From Streptomyces albogriseolus (lineage in GTDB: Bacteria; Actinomycetota; Actinomycetes; Streptomycetales; Streptomycetaceae): a stretch of 64,000 nucleotides of DNA. The stretch covers positions 124,001 to 188,000 of the forward strand of contig BMVA01000016.1 in NCBI GenBank assembly GCA_014650475.1, given 5' to 3'. A program made the position numbers and the translations under genes. The notes beneath the pieces are model-generated. The model saw only the letters and a list, made by a program, of their open reading frames with translations, was not told where the DNA came from and made no database searches. Every line of letters begins with the position of its first letter. Position 1 is the stretch's first letter. This document shows positions 50,365 to 57,968 of this stretch, piece by piece.

Positions 50365-51702
50365 TCACGCGTACGTCCGCCGGTCCCCCTCCCCGGGCCG
50401 CACCGCCGCCGCGAGCGCCTCGGCCAGCGGCTCGATCTCCGTGTGCGTGAGGGTGGAGACGGTGACGCGGACACCCGGCGGCGTGCTCATCCGGAAGCGC
50501 GCTCCGGGGGCCACCGCCCAGCCGGCGTGCAGCAGCCGGGCGACCGCCCCGGTCTCGTCGGGGACCGGCACCCACAGGTTCATGCCGCTGCGCCCGTGCG
50601 CCGCGACCCCGCGCCGGTTCAGCGCCGCGGCCAGGGCGTCCCGGCGCTCCCCGTAGCGCGCCGCGACGGCCGCCGGGTCCACGGCGCCGTCGGCCCACAG
50701 CCGCGCCACCGCGCGCTGGAGGGTCAGGCTGACCCAGCCGGGCCCGAGCCGCTGCCTGCCGCGCACCCGGTCGAGGGTGAGCGCGTCGCCGGTGAGGACC
50801 GCGAGGCGCAGGTCGGGCCCGTACGCCTTGGCGGCCGAGCGGGAGAAGGCCCAGCGGTGCGTGACGCCCGCGAGGGGGTGCAGGGGCAGGTCGACGATGT
50901 GGTGCCCGTGGTCGTCCTCGATCAGCAGTGTCTCCGGATGGCCGGCGAGCACCGCGCGCAGCGCCTCCGCCCGCTCGGCGCTCAGCGCGGCGCCGGTCGG
51001 GTTCTGGGCGCGGTCGGTGACGATCAGCGCCCGCGCCCCGCCCTCCAGCGCCCTGCGCACGCCGTCGGGGAGGGGCCCTTCGTCGTCGAGGGCCACCGGC
51101 ACGGTGCGCAGGCCGAGCGCCGGGACAAGGTCCAGCAGACTCCCCCACCCGGGGTCCTCCACCGCGACCGCGTCCCCCGGCCGCAGATGGGCGGCGAGCA
51201 CCCGCTCCACCGCGTCCAGCGCACCCGAGGTGACGGCGACCGGCCCGTGCGGCACGCCGTCGGCGTCCAGCCCGGCCCGCGCCAACCGCTCCAGTTCGGG
51301 GTCCACGGGTGCGTGCCCGTACAGCACCGGCTCCTTGTCGCCCTGGGCCGCGGCCGCGGCGAACGCCCCGGCCAGCGCCGGCAGCAGCGCGGGGTCCGGG
51401 TTGCCGTCGGACAGGTCGCGCACGCCCGGTGGGACCTCCACCCGGATCATCTCGCGTGCCGTGGTGGCCGGCTTGGGCCGCACCCGGCTGCCCCGCCGGC
51501 CCGCCGTCTCGATGACCCCGCGCTCGCGCAGGGTCCGGTACGCGGCCGCCACGGTGTTCGGGTTCACCTCGAGCCGCATGGCCAACTCCCGCATGGAAGG
51601 CAGCAGTTCACCCGGCTGCAGGGCGCCCTCCCCCACCGCCCGCTCGATGCTCGCGGAAATCTCCGCCGCGCGCCGCCCACTGATCCGATACTCTCCTAGC
51701 AC
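50365..51702 (-). CDS. MocR/PdxR-type regulator (GntR HTH fused to aminotransferase)
   Basis: 445 residues. N-terminal GntR winged HTH (about 8-75, LLPSMRELAMRLEVNPNTVA) joined to a fold-type I aminotransferase domain with DPGWGSL, the TDRAQNPTGAALS loop and the PLP Lys in SAAKAYGPDLR (near 291). MocR proteins sense PLP or an amino acid. GTG 51702 is preferred: TATAAT-like CATAAT ends 7 nt before it, implying a leaderless mRNA; ATG 51711 would lie inside that -10 box. Divergent from a PNPOx-like gene with only 35 bp between. Confidence 0.9.
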   Translation of the reverse strand: MLGEYRISGRRAAEISASIERAVGEGALQPGELLPSMRELAMRLEVNPNTVAAAYRTLRERGVIETAGRRGSRVRPKPATTAREMIRVEVPPGVRDLSDGNPDPALLPALAGAFAAAAAQGDKEPVLYGHAPVDPELERLARAGLDADGVPHGPVAVTSGALDAVERVLAAHLRPGDAVAVEDPGWGSLLDLVPALGLRTVPVALDDEGPLPDGVRRALEGGARALIVTDRAQNPTGAALSAERAEALRAVLAGHPETLLIEDDHGHHIVDLPLHPLAGVTHRWAFSRSAAKAYGPDLRLAVLTGDALTLDRVRGRQRLGPGWVSLTLQRAVARLWADGAVDPAAVAARYGERRDALAAALNRRGVAAHGRSGMNLWVPVPDETGAVARLLHAGWAVAPGARFRMSTPPGVRVTVSTLTHTEIEPLAEALAAAVRPGEGDRRTYA

Positions 51703-51709
51703 AAACCAC

Positions 51710-51715
51710 ATTATG
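51710..51715 (-). promoter_or_regulatory. -10 element of the leaderless mocR-type gene
   Basis: CATAAT on the minus strand, 7 nt before GTG 51702, in the short gap shared with the PNPOx-like gene. TAGTGCA and TGTGCTA flank it as an imperfect inverted repeat (51697-51720), a candidate operator. Confidence 0.55.
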
Positions 51716-51737
51716 CACTAGTACAAGGGAGTCGGCC

Positions 51738-52424
51738 ATGCAGGGGCCCCAGCCATCGCAGCAGCGACCCGAGACCTCCTACGCGCCCACCGAGCGCACC
51801 GTCCCCACCCGCTCCCCGCAGCGCGCGTCGTACGACAAGGACCTGGTGCACGCGATACTCGACGAGGGCTACGTCTGCCACCTCGGCTTCGTCCGGGACG
51901 GCGCCCCGGTCGTCCTGCCCACGCTCTACGGCCGCGTCGGCGAGGTCCTCTACGTCCACGGCTCCACCGGCTCCCGCCCGCTGCGGGCGGCCGGGCAGAG
52001 CGGCCAAGGACTTCCGGTGTGCCTCACGGTCACCCATGTCGACGGCCTGGTGCTCGCCCGCTCCGCCTTCCACCACTCGGTCAACTACCGCTCCGTGGTG
52101 GTGCACGGCACGGCGTACGACGTGAGCGACCCGGAGGAGAAGCGGCGGGCGCTCGACGCCCTCGTCGACCACGTCGTGCCGGGCCGCGCCGCCGACTCCC
52201 GCCCGGCCGACAAGAAGGAACTGGCCGCCACGGCGGTGCTCCGCCTCCCCCTCGCCGAGGTCTCCGCCAAGCTCCGCACCGGCGGCGTCAACGACGAGCC
52301 CGAGGACCTGTCTTTGCCCCACTGGGCGGGCGTCCTCCCGGTCCGCACGGCCTACGGCACCCCCGAGCCCGCCCCGGACCTGGCCCCCGGCACGAAGGTC
52401 CCCGGCTATCTGACGGCCCTGTGA
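51738..52424 (+). CDS. pyridoxamine 5'-phosphate oxidase family protein
   Basis: 228 residues, FMN-binding split barrel of the PNPOx-like/NimA type: YDKDLVHAILDEGYVCHLGF, HGSTGSRPLRAA and FHHSVNYRSVVVHG. Family members include nitroimidazole reductases and PLP-related enzymes. Its divergent MocR/PdxR partner makes a link with vitamin B6 metabolism plausible, not proven. AAGGGAG 7 nt before the ATG. Confidence 0.88.
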   Translation: MQGPQPSQQRPETSYAPTERTVPTRSPQRASYDKDLVHAILDEGYVCHLGFVRDGAPVVLPTLYGRVGEVLYVHGSTGSRPLRAAGQSGQGLPVCLTVTHVDGLVLARSAFHHSVNYRSVVVHGTAYDVSDPEEKRRALDALVDHVVPGRAADSRPADKKELAATAVLRLPLAEVSAKLRTGGVNDEPEDLSLPHWAGVLPVRTAYGTPEPAPDLAPGTKVPGYLTAL

Positions 52425-52500
52425 CCTGATCGACCCCTCCGGGCGACGTCCACCTTCGCCGGTCACGCCCGGGACGCGGCGGCCCGGGGCCACGTCCCGC

Positions 52501-52528
52501 GGGTGCCCCCGGCCGACCGGAGGCACCC
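52501..52528. terminator. hairpin between convergent PNPOx-like and EamA genes
   Basis: GGGTGCC (52501-52507) with GGCACCC (52522-52528), extended by an inner CCGG/CCGG pair after one mismatch. 9 nt from the stop of the minus-strand gene. Confidence 0.6.
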
Positions 52529-52537
52529 TCGTTCACC

Positions 52538-53497
52538 TCACGCCGGAACGGCGTCCCCCCGCGCCCGTCGCGCCGCCCGCGCGTCCCGGGCCTCGCCTGC
52601 CGCCAGGCCCGCCACCGAGCCCAGCATCAGCAGGGTGCCGACCAGCGTGGCCGCCGTGAGCCGCTCGCCGAGCACAGCGACGGCGAGCACCGCCGCGCTG
52701 ACCGGTTCGAGCAGCATGATCACGGACACCGTCGCCGACCGTACGACCGCGGCGCCCGCGAAGTAGAGGCCGTAGGCCAGCGCGGTCGGCACGGTCGCGA
52801 CGTAGGCGAGCAGGAGCGACAACGCACCCGGGGCGTCGGTGTGCGGCACCAGTCCCTCCACCGCGGCGAACGGCAGGAGCACCAGGCTGGTGACGGCGAA
52901 CGCCCCGACGGTCGCGCCGGACGCGTCGGTGCCGCCGTCGCGCCCCCACCACCGGGTGAGCAGGGTCATCGCGGAGTAGCCGGCGGCGGACAGCAGGGCG
53001 AGCAGGACGCCCACGGGGTCCACCGTCGCGTCCCCGCCGCCGAGGACGAGGACCACGAGCCCGGTGAGCGCGCCCGCGACGGACGCGAGCCCGCCGCGCC
53101 CCAGCCGCTCGCCCATGGTGAGGCGGGCCCCGACGGCGATCAGCACGGGACCGGCGCCCAGGGTGACGACGGTGGCCACGGCCAGCCCCGTCGCCGACAC
53201 GGCGGCGAAGTAGGCCGTCTGGAACACCGCGAGTCCGATGCCGGTGGCCGTCGCCCGCGCCGCCCGGCGGCCCAGCGGTGCCGGAGCGGCGGCGCGGGAG
53301 CGTCCGAAGAGCAGCCGCGCCGCGTACAGCACGGCAAGGCCGACGGCGCAGCGCCAGAAGGACAGGGCGACCGGGCCCATGTCGCTGGTGCGGTACACCA
53401 GCGACGCCGCGGCGCCCGCGGTGCCCCAGGCGGCACCGGCGACGACGAGGTAGATCAGGCCGCGCCCGACGGGCAGGCCGGAGACGTTGTTCGACAC
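52538..53497 (-). CDS. EamA (DMT superfamily) exporter
   Basis: 319 residues, ten hydrophobic segments in two EamA repeats ([20 protein letters not shown] first helix; [20 protein letters not shown] starts the second). Charged Arg/Ala tail. GTG 53497 with GGAGAGA 7 nt upstream. Lies downstream of another EamA gene on the same strand, with a 225-bp gap that contains a 13-codon ORF and a strong hairpin, so its expression may be controlled by attenuation. Confidence 0.88.
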   Translation of the reverse strand: MSNNVSGLPVGRGLIYLVVAGAAWGTAGAAASLVYRTSDMGPVALSFWRCAVGLAVLYAARLLFGRSRAAAPAPLGRRAARATATGIGLAVFQTAYFAAVSATGLAVATVVTLGAGPVLIAVGARLTMGERLGRGGLASVAGALTGLVVLVLGGGDATVDPVGVLLALLSAAGYSAMTLLTRWWGRDGGTDASGATVGAFAVTSLVLLPFAAVEGLVPHTDAPGALSLLLAYVATVPTALAYGLYFAGAAVVRSATVSVIMLLEPVSAAVLAVAVLGERLTAATLVGTLLMLGSVAGLAAGEARDARAARRARGDAVPA

Positions 53498-53627
53498 GTG
53501 TTCTCTCTCCGCAGAGGCGCGCATCACGCGTGTGCGTGGGCGCGGAAGTTCGGAAGGGAGCCCGGCTCAGGCCCCGCCGGGGCCGAGGGACCGGGATCCG
53601 CGGACTTCGTCTGCGGGCAGCACCGCG

Positions 53628-53650
53628 GCGCCCGGCACGCTGCCGGGCGC
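53628..53650 (-). terminator. perfect 10-bp hairpin between two EamA genes
   Basis: GCGCCCGGCA (53628-53637) and TGCCGGGCGC (53641-53650) with a 3-nt loop. On the minus strand it lies 19 nt after the stop of the 13-codon ORF and 130 nt before the next EamA start. No T-run follows. Either the terminator of the upstream gene or part of an attenuator. Confidence 0.6.
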
Positions 53651-53669
53651 ATCCGCCGGAGGGCCCGCC

Positions 53670-53711
53670 TCAGGCGGCCGGAGGCGGAAGAACACGTGCG
53701 CGCGTATGCAT
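53670..53711 (-). CDS. 13-residue candidate leader peptide MHTRARVLPPPAA
   Basis: A 13-codon ORF starting 10 nt after the stop of the upstream EamA gene. AAGGTG, overlapping that stop codon, is a fair ribosome binding site with 6-nt spacing. The peptide ends in three consecutive prolines, a known ribosome-slowing sequence, and is followed by a strong hairpin and then the second EamA gene. This is the layout of translation-coupled attenuation, but the ORF could be chance. Confidence 0.35.
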   Translation of the reverse strand: MHTRARVLPPPAA

Positions 53712-53721
53712 GACGAGCACC

Positions 53722-54693
53722 TTAGGCGGTGGTTCCGGGCGTGGACAACTCCCGTTCCGGGCCGCCGCTCGCGACGGGCTTCTCCGGGGTCTTCGCCGGG
53801 GCGGAGGACTGGGCGATGAGGGCGCCGGCCAGGACGACCGCGCCGCCGACGATCTGCGGCGCCGACAGATGCTCACCGAGCAGCACCCAGGCGAGAACGG
53901 TGGCGATGACCGCCTCCAGACAGGCGACCACGCCCGCCACCTGCGGTGAGAGGCGGCGCACCGACAGCACGCCGGTGACGTACGCGGCGACCGTGGCGAT
54001 CAGGACGATCCACCCCAGCAGCAGGAAGGCGGCGACGGGCGTGCCGTCCATCGCGGCGGTGCCGGTGAGCACGGACCAGTCCATGGACCAGGGCCGCGCG
54101 ACCACGGTGAGCACGGCGGCGCCGATCAGCAGCCCGTACGCGATGACACCGAGCGGGTCGGGGGACTCCTCGCTGTCGCTGCCCTGGTCGGACAGGACGA
54201 AGTAACCGACCTGACAGCAGGCGGCGCCGAGCGCGAGCGCGAGTCCGAGGGCGTCGAAGCCGAGTCCTGCCCACACCTCGACGACGCAGGCGAGACCCCC
54301 CACGGCGAGCACCACGCCGACGGCGGCGGCACGGGTCACCGGCCGCCGCTGCACGAACCGCACCCAGCCGAGGACGAGGGCGGGCGCCAGGTACTCGACG
54401 AGCAGCGCGACGCCGACGGGGATGCGGGAGATCGCGGCGAAGTAGCAGGCCTGGACGCCGGCCACGGCGAAGAGACCGAACCCGGCGAGCAGCGCGGGCC
54501 GCCGCAGCAGCAGCCTGCGGTGGCGTACGGCGAGCGGCAGCATGACGAGCGCCGCGCCCGCCACCCGCAGCCATACGACGTGCAGCGGATCCAGCCCGGC
54601 CTCGATCAACGGCTTGGCCGCCACACCGGACCCGCCGAAGGCCACGGCGGACACCAGCGCGAGGGTGAGCCCCATGCCCTTGGGGTGAGTCAT
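53722..54693 (-). CDS. EamA (DMT superfamily) exporter
   Basis: 323 residues with ten hydrophobic helices; first repeat LALVSAVAFGGSGVAAKPLI, second around LALALGAACCQVGYFVLSD. The RhtA-like pattern suggests threonine/homoserine or similar efflux, which is only an inference. Uncommonly for this genome the stop is TAA. ATG 54693 used; GTG 54705 is also possible. Confidence 0.88.
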   Translation of the reverse strand: MTHPKGMGLTLALVSAVAFGGSGVAAKPLIEAGLDPLHVVWLRVAGAALVMLPLAVRHRRLLLRRPALLAGFGLFAVAGVQACYFAAISRIPVGVALLVEYLAPALVLGWVRFVQRRPVTRAAAVGVVLAVGGLACVVEVWAGLGFDALGLALALGAACCQVGYFVLSDQGSDSEESPDPLGVIAYGLLIGAAVLTVVARPWSMDWSVLTGTAAMDGTPVAAFLLLGWIVLIATVAAYVTGVLSVRRLSPQVAGVVACLEAVIATVLAWVLLGEHLSAPQIVGGAVVLAGALIAQSSAPAKTPEKPVASGGPERELSTPGTTA

Positions 54694-54766
54694 GAACACC
54701 GCCACATGATGCCAGCCCGCGACAGGACCGTCACCCCCAAGGCACCTGACCGATGGGGGCGCGAAC

Positions 54767-55300
54767 TCACCCCGCAGCCCTTTGATCCACCCCTTTGATC
54801 ACCTCGTGCGGCTCCACTCCCGCCCGCCGCACCACCTCAACGGCCCGAGCCTGCGGCTCCACGACGAGCTCGGCCAGCAGATCGGTCCCCCGCACACCCC
54901 CCTCACCCCGCCGAGCGGCCCGCTCCCGTGCCCGCGCCACGCACACCGCCGCCAGCGGCGAGAACCCGGCCGCCCCCTCCACGACCGGCAGCCCGTCCGA
55001 GTCCTCGACGCTCCCCTGCCACCTCAGCCCGTACCCGATGCTGCGCTGCACCAGATACCCGAGCAGCCGCGCCACCGCGGCCCCCTCGCCGAACGCGGCC
55101 CGCACCTCGGGATCGGACTCGAGCAGGGAGTGCAGCAGATGGGCGGTGTCGATGTGCCGGTCGCCGCCCCGGACCACCCTGCGCCGGGCGCCGGCCACGA
55201 CCTCCGCCAGCTCCGCGCCGAGCCCGGCGTCGTCGTCCGCGCCGCGGGCGGCCTGCGCCTGGGGCCACTGGGCCTGCTGCCGGGGAAGAGGGGATCGCAC
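54767..55300 (-). CDS. Clp N-terminal domain protein
   Basis: 177 residues from a GTG. Two Clp-N-like repeats: ARRRVVRGGDRHIDTAHLLHSLL (about 38-60) and a second around ARERAARRGEGGVRGTDLLAEL. No AAA module or Walker motif, so it is a stand-alone adaptor-like protein, not a ClpC/ClpB chaperone. GGGGAT lies ahead of the GTG; alternative starts upstream. Lies 186 nt downstream of padR on the same strand. Confidence 0.82.
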   Translation of the reverse strand: MRSPLPRQQAQWPQAQAARGADDDAGLGAELAEVVAGARRRVVRGGDRHIDTAHLLHSLLESDPEVRAAFGEGAAVARLLGYLVQRSIGYGLRWQGSVEDSDGLPVVEGAAGFSPLAAVCVARARERAARRGEGGVRGTDLLAELVVEPQARAVEVVRRAGVEPHEVIKGVDQRAAG

Positions 55301-55486
55301 ATCCCCCACCCCATCAGTCCGGGCCGCCCGGCACATCGGCGGCGGGACGCATCTCGGCGTCCCACAGGAAGGGGACGTCGCGTGGCGAAATCTCCTCCTT
55401 GGGAACGAGATCAGGGCGCACACACCCGAGGGGCGCACGCCACGCGGCGTACGCCCCTCAGACTCTCCCGGCCGGCGGCCACCGGC

Positions 55487-56128
55487 TCAGTGCTCGTCCG
55501 CGAGGATCAGATAGAGCTTCTTCCGAGCCTCGTTGATGACCCCGAGGGCCTTCTCCCGCTGTTCCTTGCTCCCCGTCTTCCAGACCTGCCCGAAGGCCTC
55601 CATCAGGCCGAACCCGGCCTGGCGGATCTCGCTCAGCGCCTCCCAGTCGACCCCGCGCGAGGCCTCCTCCCAGGGAGCCTCGGGGCCGTCCTCGGCGGCC
55701 GTGCGGCCGGCCTCGGTGAGGGAGAACAGCTTCTTGCCGCCCTCGGACTCGCTGACGATCAGGCCCTCGTCCTCCAGCAGCTGGAGGGTGGGGTAGACCG
55801 AGCCGGGGCTGGGCTTCCACGCCCCGCCGCTGCGCTCGGCGATCTCCTGGATCATCTCGTAGCCGTGCATCGGGCGGTCCTTCAGCAGGGCCAGGATCGA
55901 CGCGCGGACGTCACCGCGCCGCGCCCTCCCCCTGGGTCCGCCGCGCCCTCGGCCGCCCCAGGGGCCGCCGTGGCCGAAGCCGGGACCCCAGGGGCCGCCG
56001 GGTCCTCCCGGCCCTCCGGGCCCGAAGGGACCGAAGGCGGCACGCAGCCGCTCGAAGTCGCCGCGTCCGCCGCCCCGCGGTCCGCCGTGCCCATGACCGT
56101 GTCCATGCTCATGACCGTAGCCACGCAT
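55487..56128 (-). CDS. PadR-family regulator with His/Gly-rich N-terminal extension
   Basis: 213 residues. A PadR winged helix spans about 70-140 (RASILALLKDRPMHGYEMIQ, PSPGSVYPTLQLLEDEGLI), followed by a C-terminal helical dimerisation region. The first 70 residues are unusual: HEHGHGHGHGG, then Gly/Pro/Arg repeats GPGGPGGPGGPWGPG. The His cluster could bind Ni, Zn or Cu and make the regulator metal-responsive. ATG 56128 has GGAG 8 nt upstream. A perfect palindrome lies in the divergent gap with phzF. Confidence 0.9.
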   Translation of the reverse strand: MRGYGHEHGHGHGHGGPRGGGRGDFERLRAAFGPFGPGGPGGPGGPWGPGFGHGGPWGGRGRGGPRGRARRGDVRASILALLKDRPMHGYEMIQEIAERSGGAWKPSPGSVYPTLQLLEDEGLIVSESEGGKKLFSLTEAGRTAAEDGPEAPWEEASRGVDWEALSEIRQAGFGLMEAFGQVWKTGSKEQREKALGVINEARKKLYLILADEH

Positions 56129-56171
56129 CGCCATCACTCCATCCCATCGTTGATCTATTGCGATGCTTCAA

Positions 56172-56181
56172 CGATATATCG
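56172..56181. promoter_or_regulatory. CGATATATCG palindrome in padR/phzF divergent region
   Basis: A perfect 10-bp AT-centred palindrome in otherwise GC-rich DNA, 44 nt from the padR start and 61 nt from the phzF start. Flanked by TTGATCTATTGCGATGC. PadR operators of Streptomyces often contain ATAT-centred palindromes, so autoregulation is likely. Confidence 0.55.
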
Positions 56182-56229
56182 GAAGAGCTCGCCCGACAAG
56201 GCCCTTGTGCCGGGCGGCCGCCCGCCCTC

Positions 56230-56235
56230 TACCGT
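56230..56235 (+). promoter_or_regulatory. -10 element of the leaderless phzF-type gene
   Basis: TACCGT, 6 nt before the ATG at 56242; no ribosome binding site. Confidence 0.55.
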
Positions 56236-56241
56236 CGGGGC

Positions 56242-57051
56242 ATGCGGATCCGAATCGTCGATGCCTTCACCGACCGTCCCTTCACCGGCAACCCGGCCGG
56301 AGTGCTGCTGCTCGACGCCTTCCCGGAGGACTCCTGGCTGCAGAACGTCGCCCTGGAGGTCAACCACGCCGAGACGGCCTTCGCCCACCCGCTGCCCGAG
56401 GGCGGCGAGGCCGACTGGGCGCTGCGCTGGTTCACACCGGTGACCGAGGTGGCCATGTGCGGCCACGCCACGCTTGCCACCGCACACGTCCTGCACGCCA
56501 CCGGCGCCCACAAGGGCCCGGTGCGGTTCGCCACCCGCAGCGGCGTGCTGGTCGCCGGGACCGCGGAGGACGGCACCGTCGTCCTGGACTTCCCCACGGC
56601 CCCGCTCACCGCCGTCGACGTGCCCGAGGGCGTCGCGGAGGCGCTCGGCGCGCCCGTCCTGGCGGCGTTCGACACCGGCCCGCACGTCGGCGACCTGCTG
56701 GTCGAGCTGGCCGACGAGCGCACCGTGCGCGCCCTGCGCCCCGACCACAAGGCCCTGATGACGTACTCGGAGCGCGGGATCATCGCCACCGCCCGCGCCG
56801 AGGACCCGGCGTCGGAGCACGACTTCGTCTCGCGCTGCTTCTTCCCCAACGTCGGCATCGACGAGGACCCGGTCACCGGCAGCGCGCACACCGCGCTGGC
56901 CCCGTACTGGGCGCAGCGGCTCGGCCGCGCCGCCCTCACCGGGCTCCAGGCCTCACCGCGCTCCGGTCTCGTCCGCACCGAGGTGCGCGGCGCCCGCACC
57001 CTGCTGGGCGGGCGCGCGGTGACGGTCGTCGACGGCGAACTGCTGGCCTGA
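56242..57051 (+). CDS. PhzF family epimerase/isomerase
   Basis: 269 residues. Catalytic Glu in VNHAETAFAHP (about 39-49), the GHATLATAHVL segment and the substrate loop DEDPVTGSAHTALAPYW (about 211-227). PhzF-type proteins are diaminopimelate-epimerase folds; without other phz genes this is a general isomerase of unknown substrate, not evidence of phenazine synthesis. Confidence 0.92.
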   Translation: MRIRIVDAFTDRPFTGNPAGVLLLDAFPEDSWLQNVALEVNHAETAFAHPLPEGGEADWALRWFTPVTEVAMCGHATLATAHVLHATGAHKGPVRFATRSGVLVAGTAEDGTVVLDFPTAPLTAVDVPEGVAEALGAPVLAAFDTGPHVGDLLVELADERTVRALRPDHKALMTYSERGIIATARAEDPASEHDFVSRCFFPNVGIDEDPVTGSAHTALAPYWAQRLGRAALTGLQASPRSGLVRTEVRGARTLLGGRAVTVVDGELLA

Positions 57052-57064
57052 GTCCCGCCTCAGC

Positions 57065-57880
57065 TCACGCCGTCGGCAGCCAGCCGACCTTTCCCACCAG
57101 CAGCGCGTACCCGACGAACGCGCCGATGTCGAGCAGGGTGTGCGCGGCCACCAGCGGCCCGACGCGCCCCCAGCGGCGGTACAGGTGGACGAACACCACG
57201 CCCATGACCATGTTGCCGACGAAGCCGCCGATGCCCTGGTACAGGTGGTACGACCCGCGCAGCACCGCGCTGCCCGCCATGGAGGCGGTGGGCGACCAGC
57301 CGAGCTGGTCGAGCCGGCGCAGCAGATAGCCGACGACGACGACCTCTTCGAGGATCGAGTTCTGCGCGGCCGACAGGATCAGCACGGGGTACTTCCACCA
57401 CACCTCGGGCAGCGCCTCCGGCACCACGGTGAGGTTGAAGCCGAGCGCGCGCACGGCCAGATAGAAGGCGATGCCGCTGCTGCCGATGACCGCGGCGATC
57501 GCGGCGCCCCGGCCGAGGTCGGACCAGGGCCGGGTGCGGTCGAAGCCGATGGTGCGCAGTCCGGCGCCCTCCCGCAGCAGCAGGTGCGCCACCAGGGCCA
57601 CCGGAACCAGCGCGGTGGTGATGCCGAACAGCTGCCAGGCCAGGTCCAGCCAGGGGCGGCCCGGCGCGGCCGAGGCGTTGAGGGTGGCCGCCTGGTCCTT
57701 CAGTCCGCCCGGCCTGGTGACCGAGCCGATGAAGCTGATCAGCGCCGACACTCCGCTCGCGCCGAGCGACAGCGCGAGGACGAGCAGTGTCTCGTCCCGC
57801 AGCGTCCTCCGCGAGAGGGTCCGCTCCGGATACGCATCGGCCCCCGGGCCCGCCGCCTCCGCCTGCACACCTGCCTCCAC
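57065..57880 (-). CDS. CPBP family intramembrane protease
   Basis: 271 residues from a GTG, six to eight membrane helices. Abi/CPBP motifs: NSILEEVVVVGYLLRRL (catalytic Glu-Glu, about 171-187), GSYHLYQG (His) and NMVMGVVFVHLYRR, then AAHTLLDIGAF. Putative glutamic endopeptidase processing membrane substrates or bacteriocins. No Shine-Dalgarno is clear; GGTGAT precedes the GTG. Confidence 0.9.
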   Translation of the reverse strand: MEAGVQAEAAGPGADAYPERTLSRRTLRDETLLVLALSLGASGVSALISFIGSVTRPGGLKDQAATLNASAAPGRPWLDLAWQLFGITTALVPVALVAHLLLREGAGLRTIGFDRTRPWSDLGRGAAIAAVIGSSGIAFYLAVRALGFNLTVVPEALPEVWWKYPVLILSAAQNSILEEVVVVGYLLRRLDQLGWSPTASMAGSAVLRGSYHLYQGIGGFVGNMVMGVVFVHLYRRWGRVGPLVAAHTLLDIGAFVGYALLVGKVGWLPTA

Positions 57881-57968
57881 ATCACCGGTCGGTCCGATCA
57901 GTATGAAGGCAGGACCTGTGCGGCAGGCCGCGGGGCCGGGGCGCCGATCAGTCCCTCAGGGGCACCGG

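Noticed and set aside
52538-54693. Two EamA genes as a two-component (paired SMR-like) exporter
   Set aside because: Each has a full ten-helix length and they are 225 bp apart, so they need not form a heterodimer.
56242-57051. PhzF as a sign of a phenazine cluster
   Set aside because: No other phenazine gene is present; PhzF-family isomerases are widespread.
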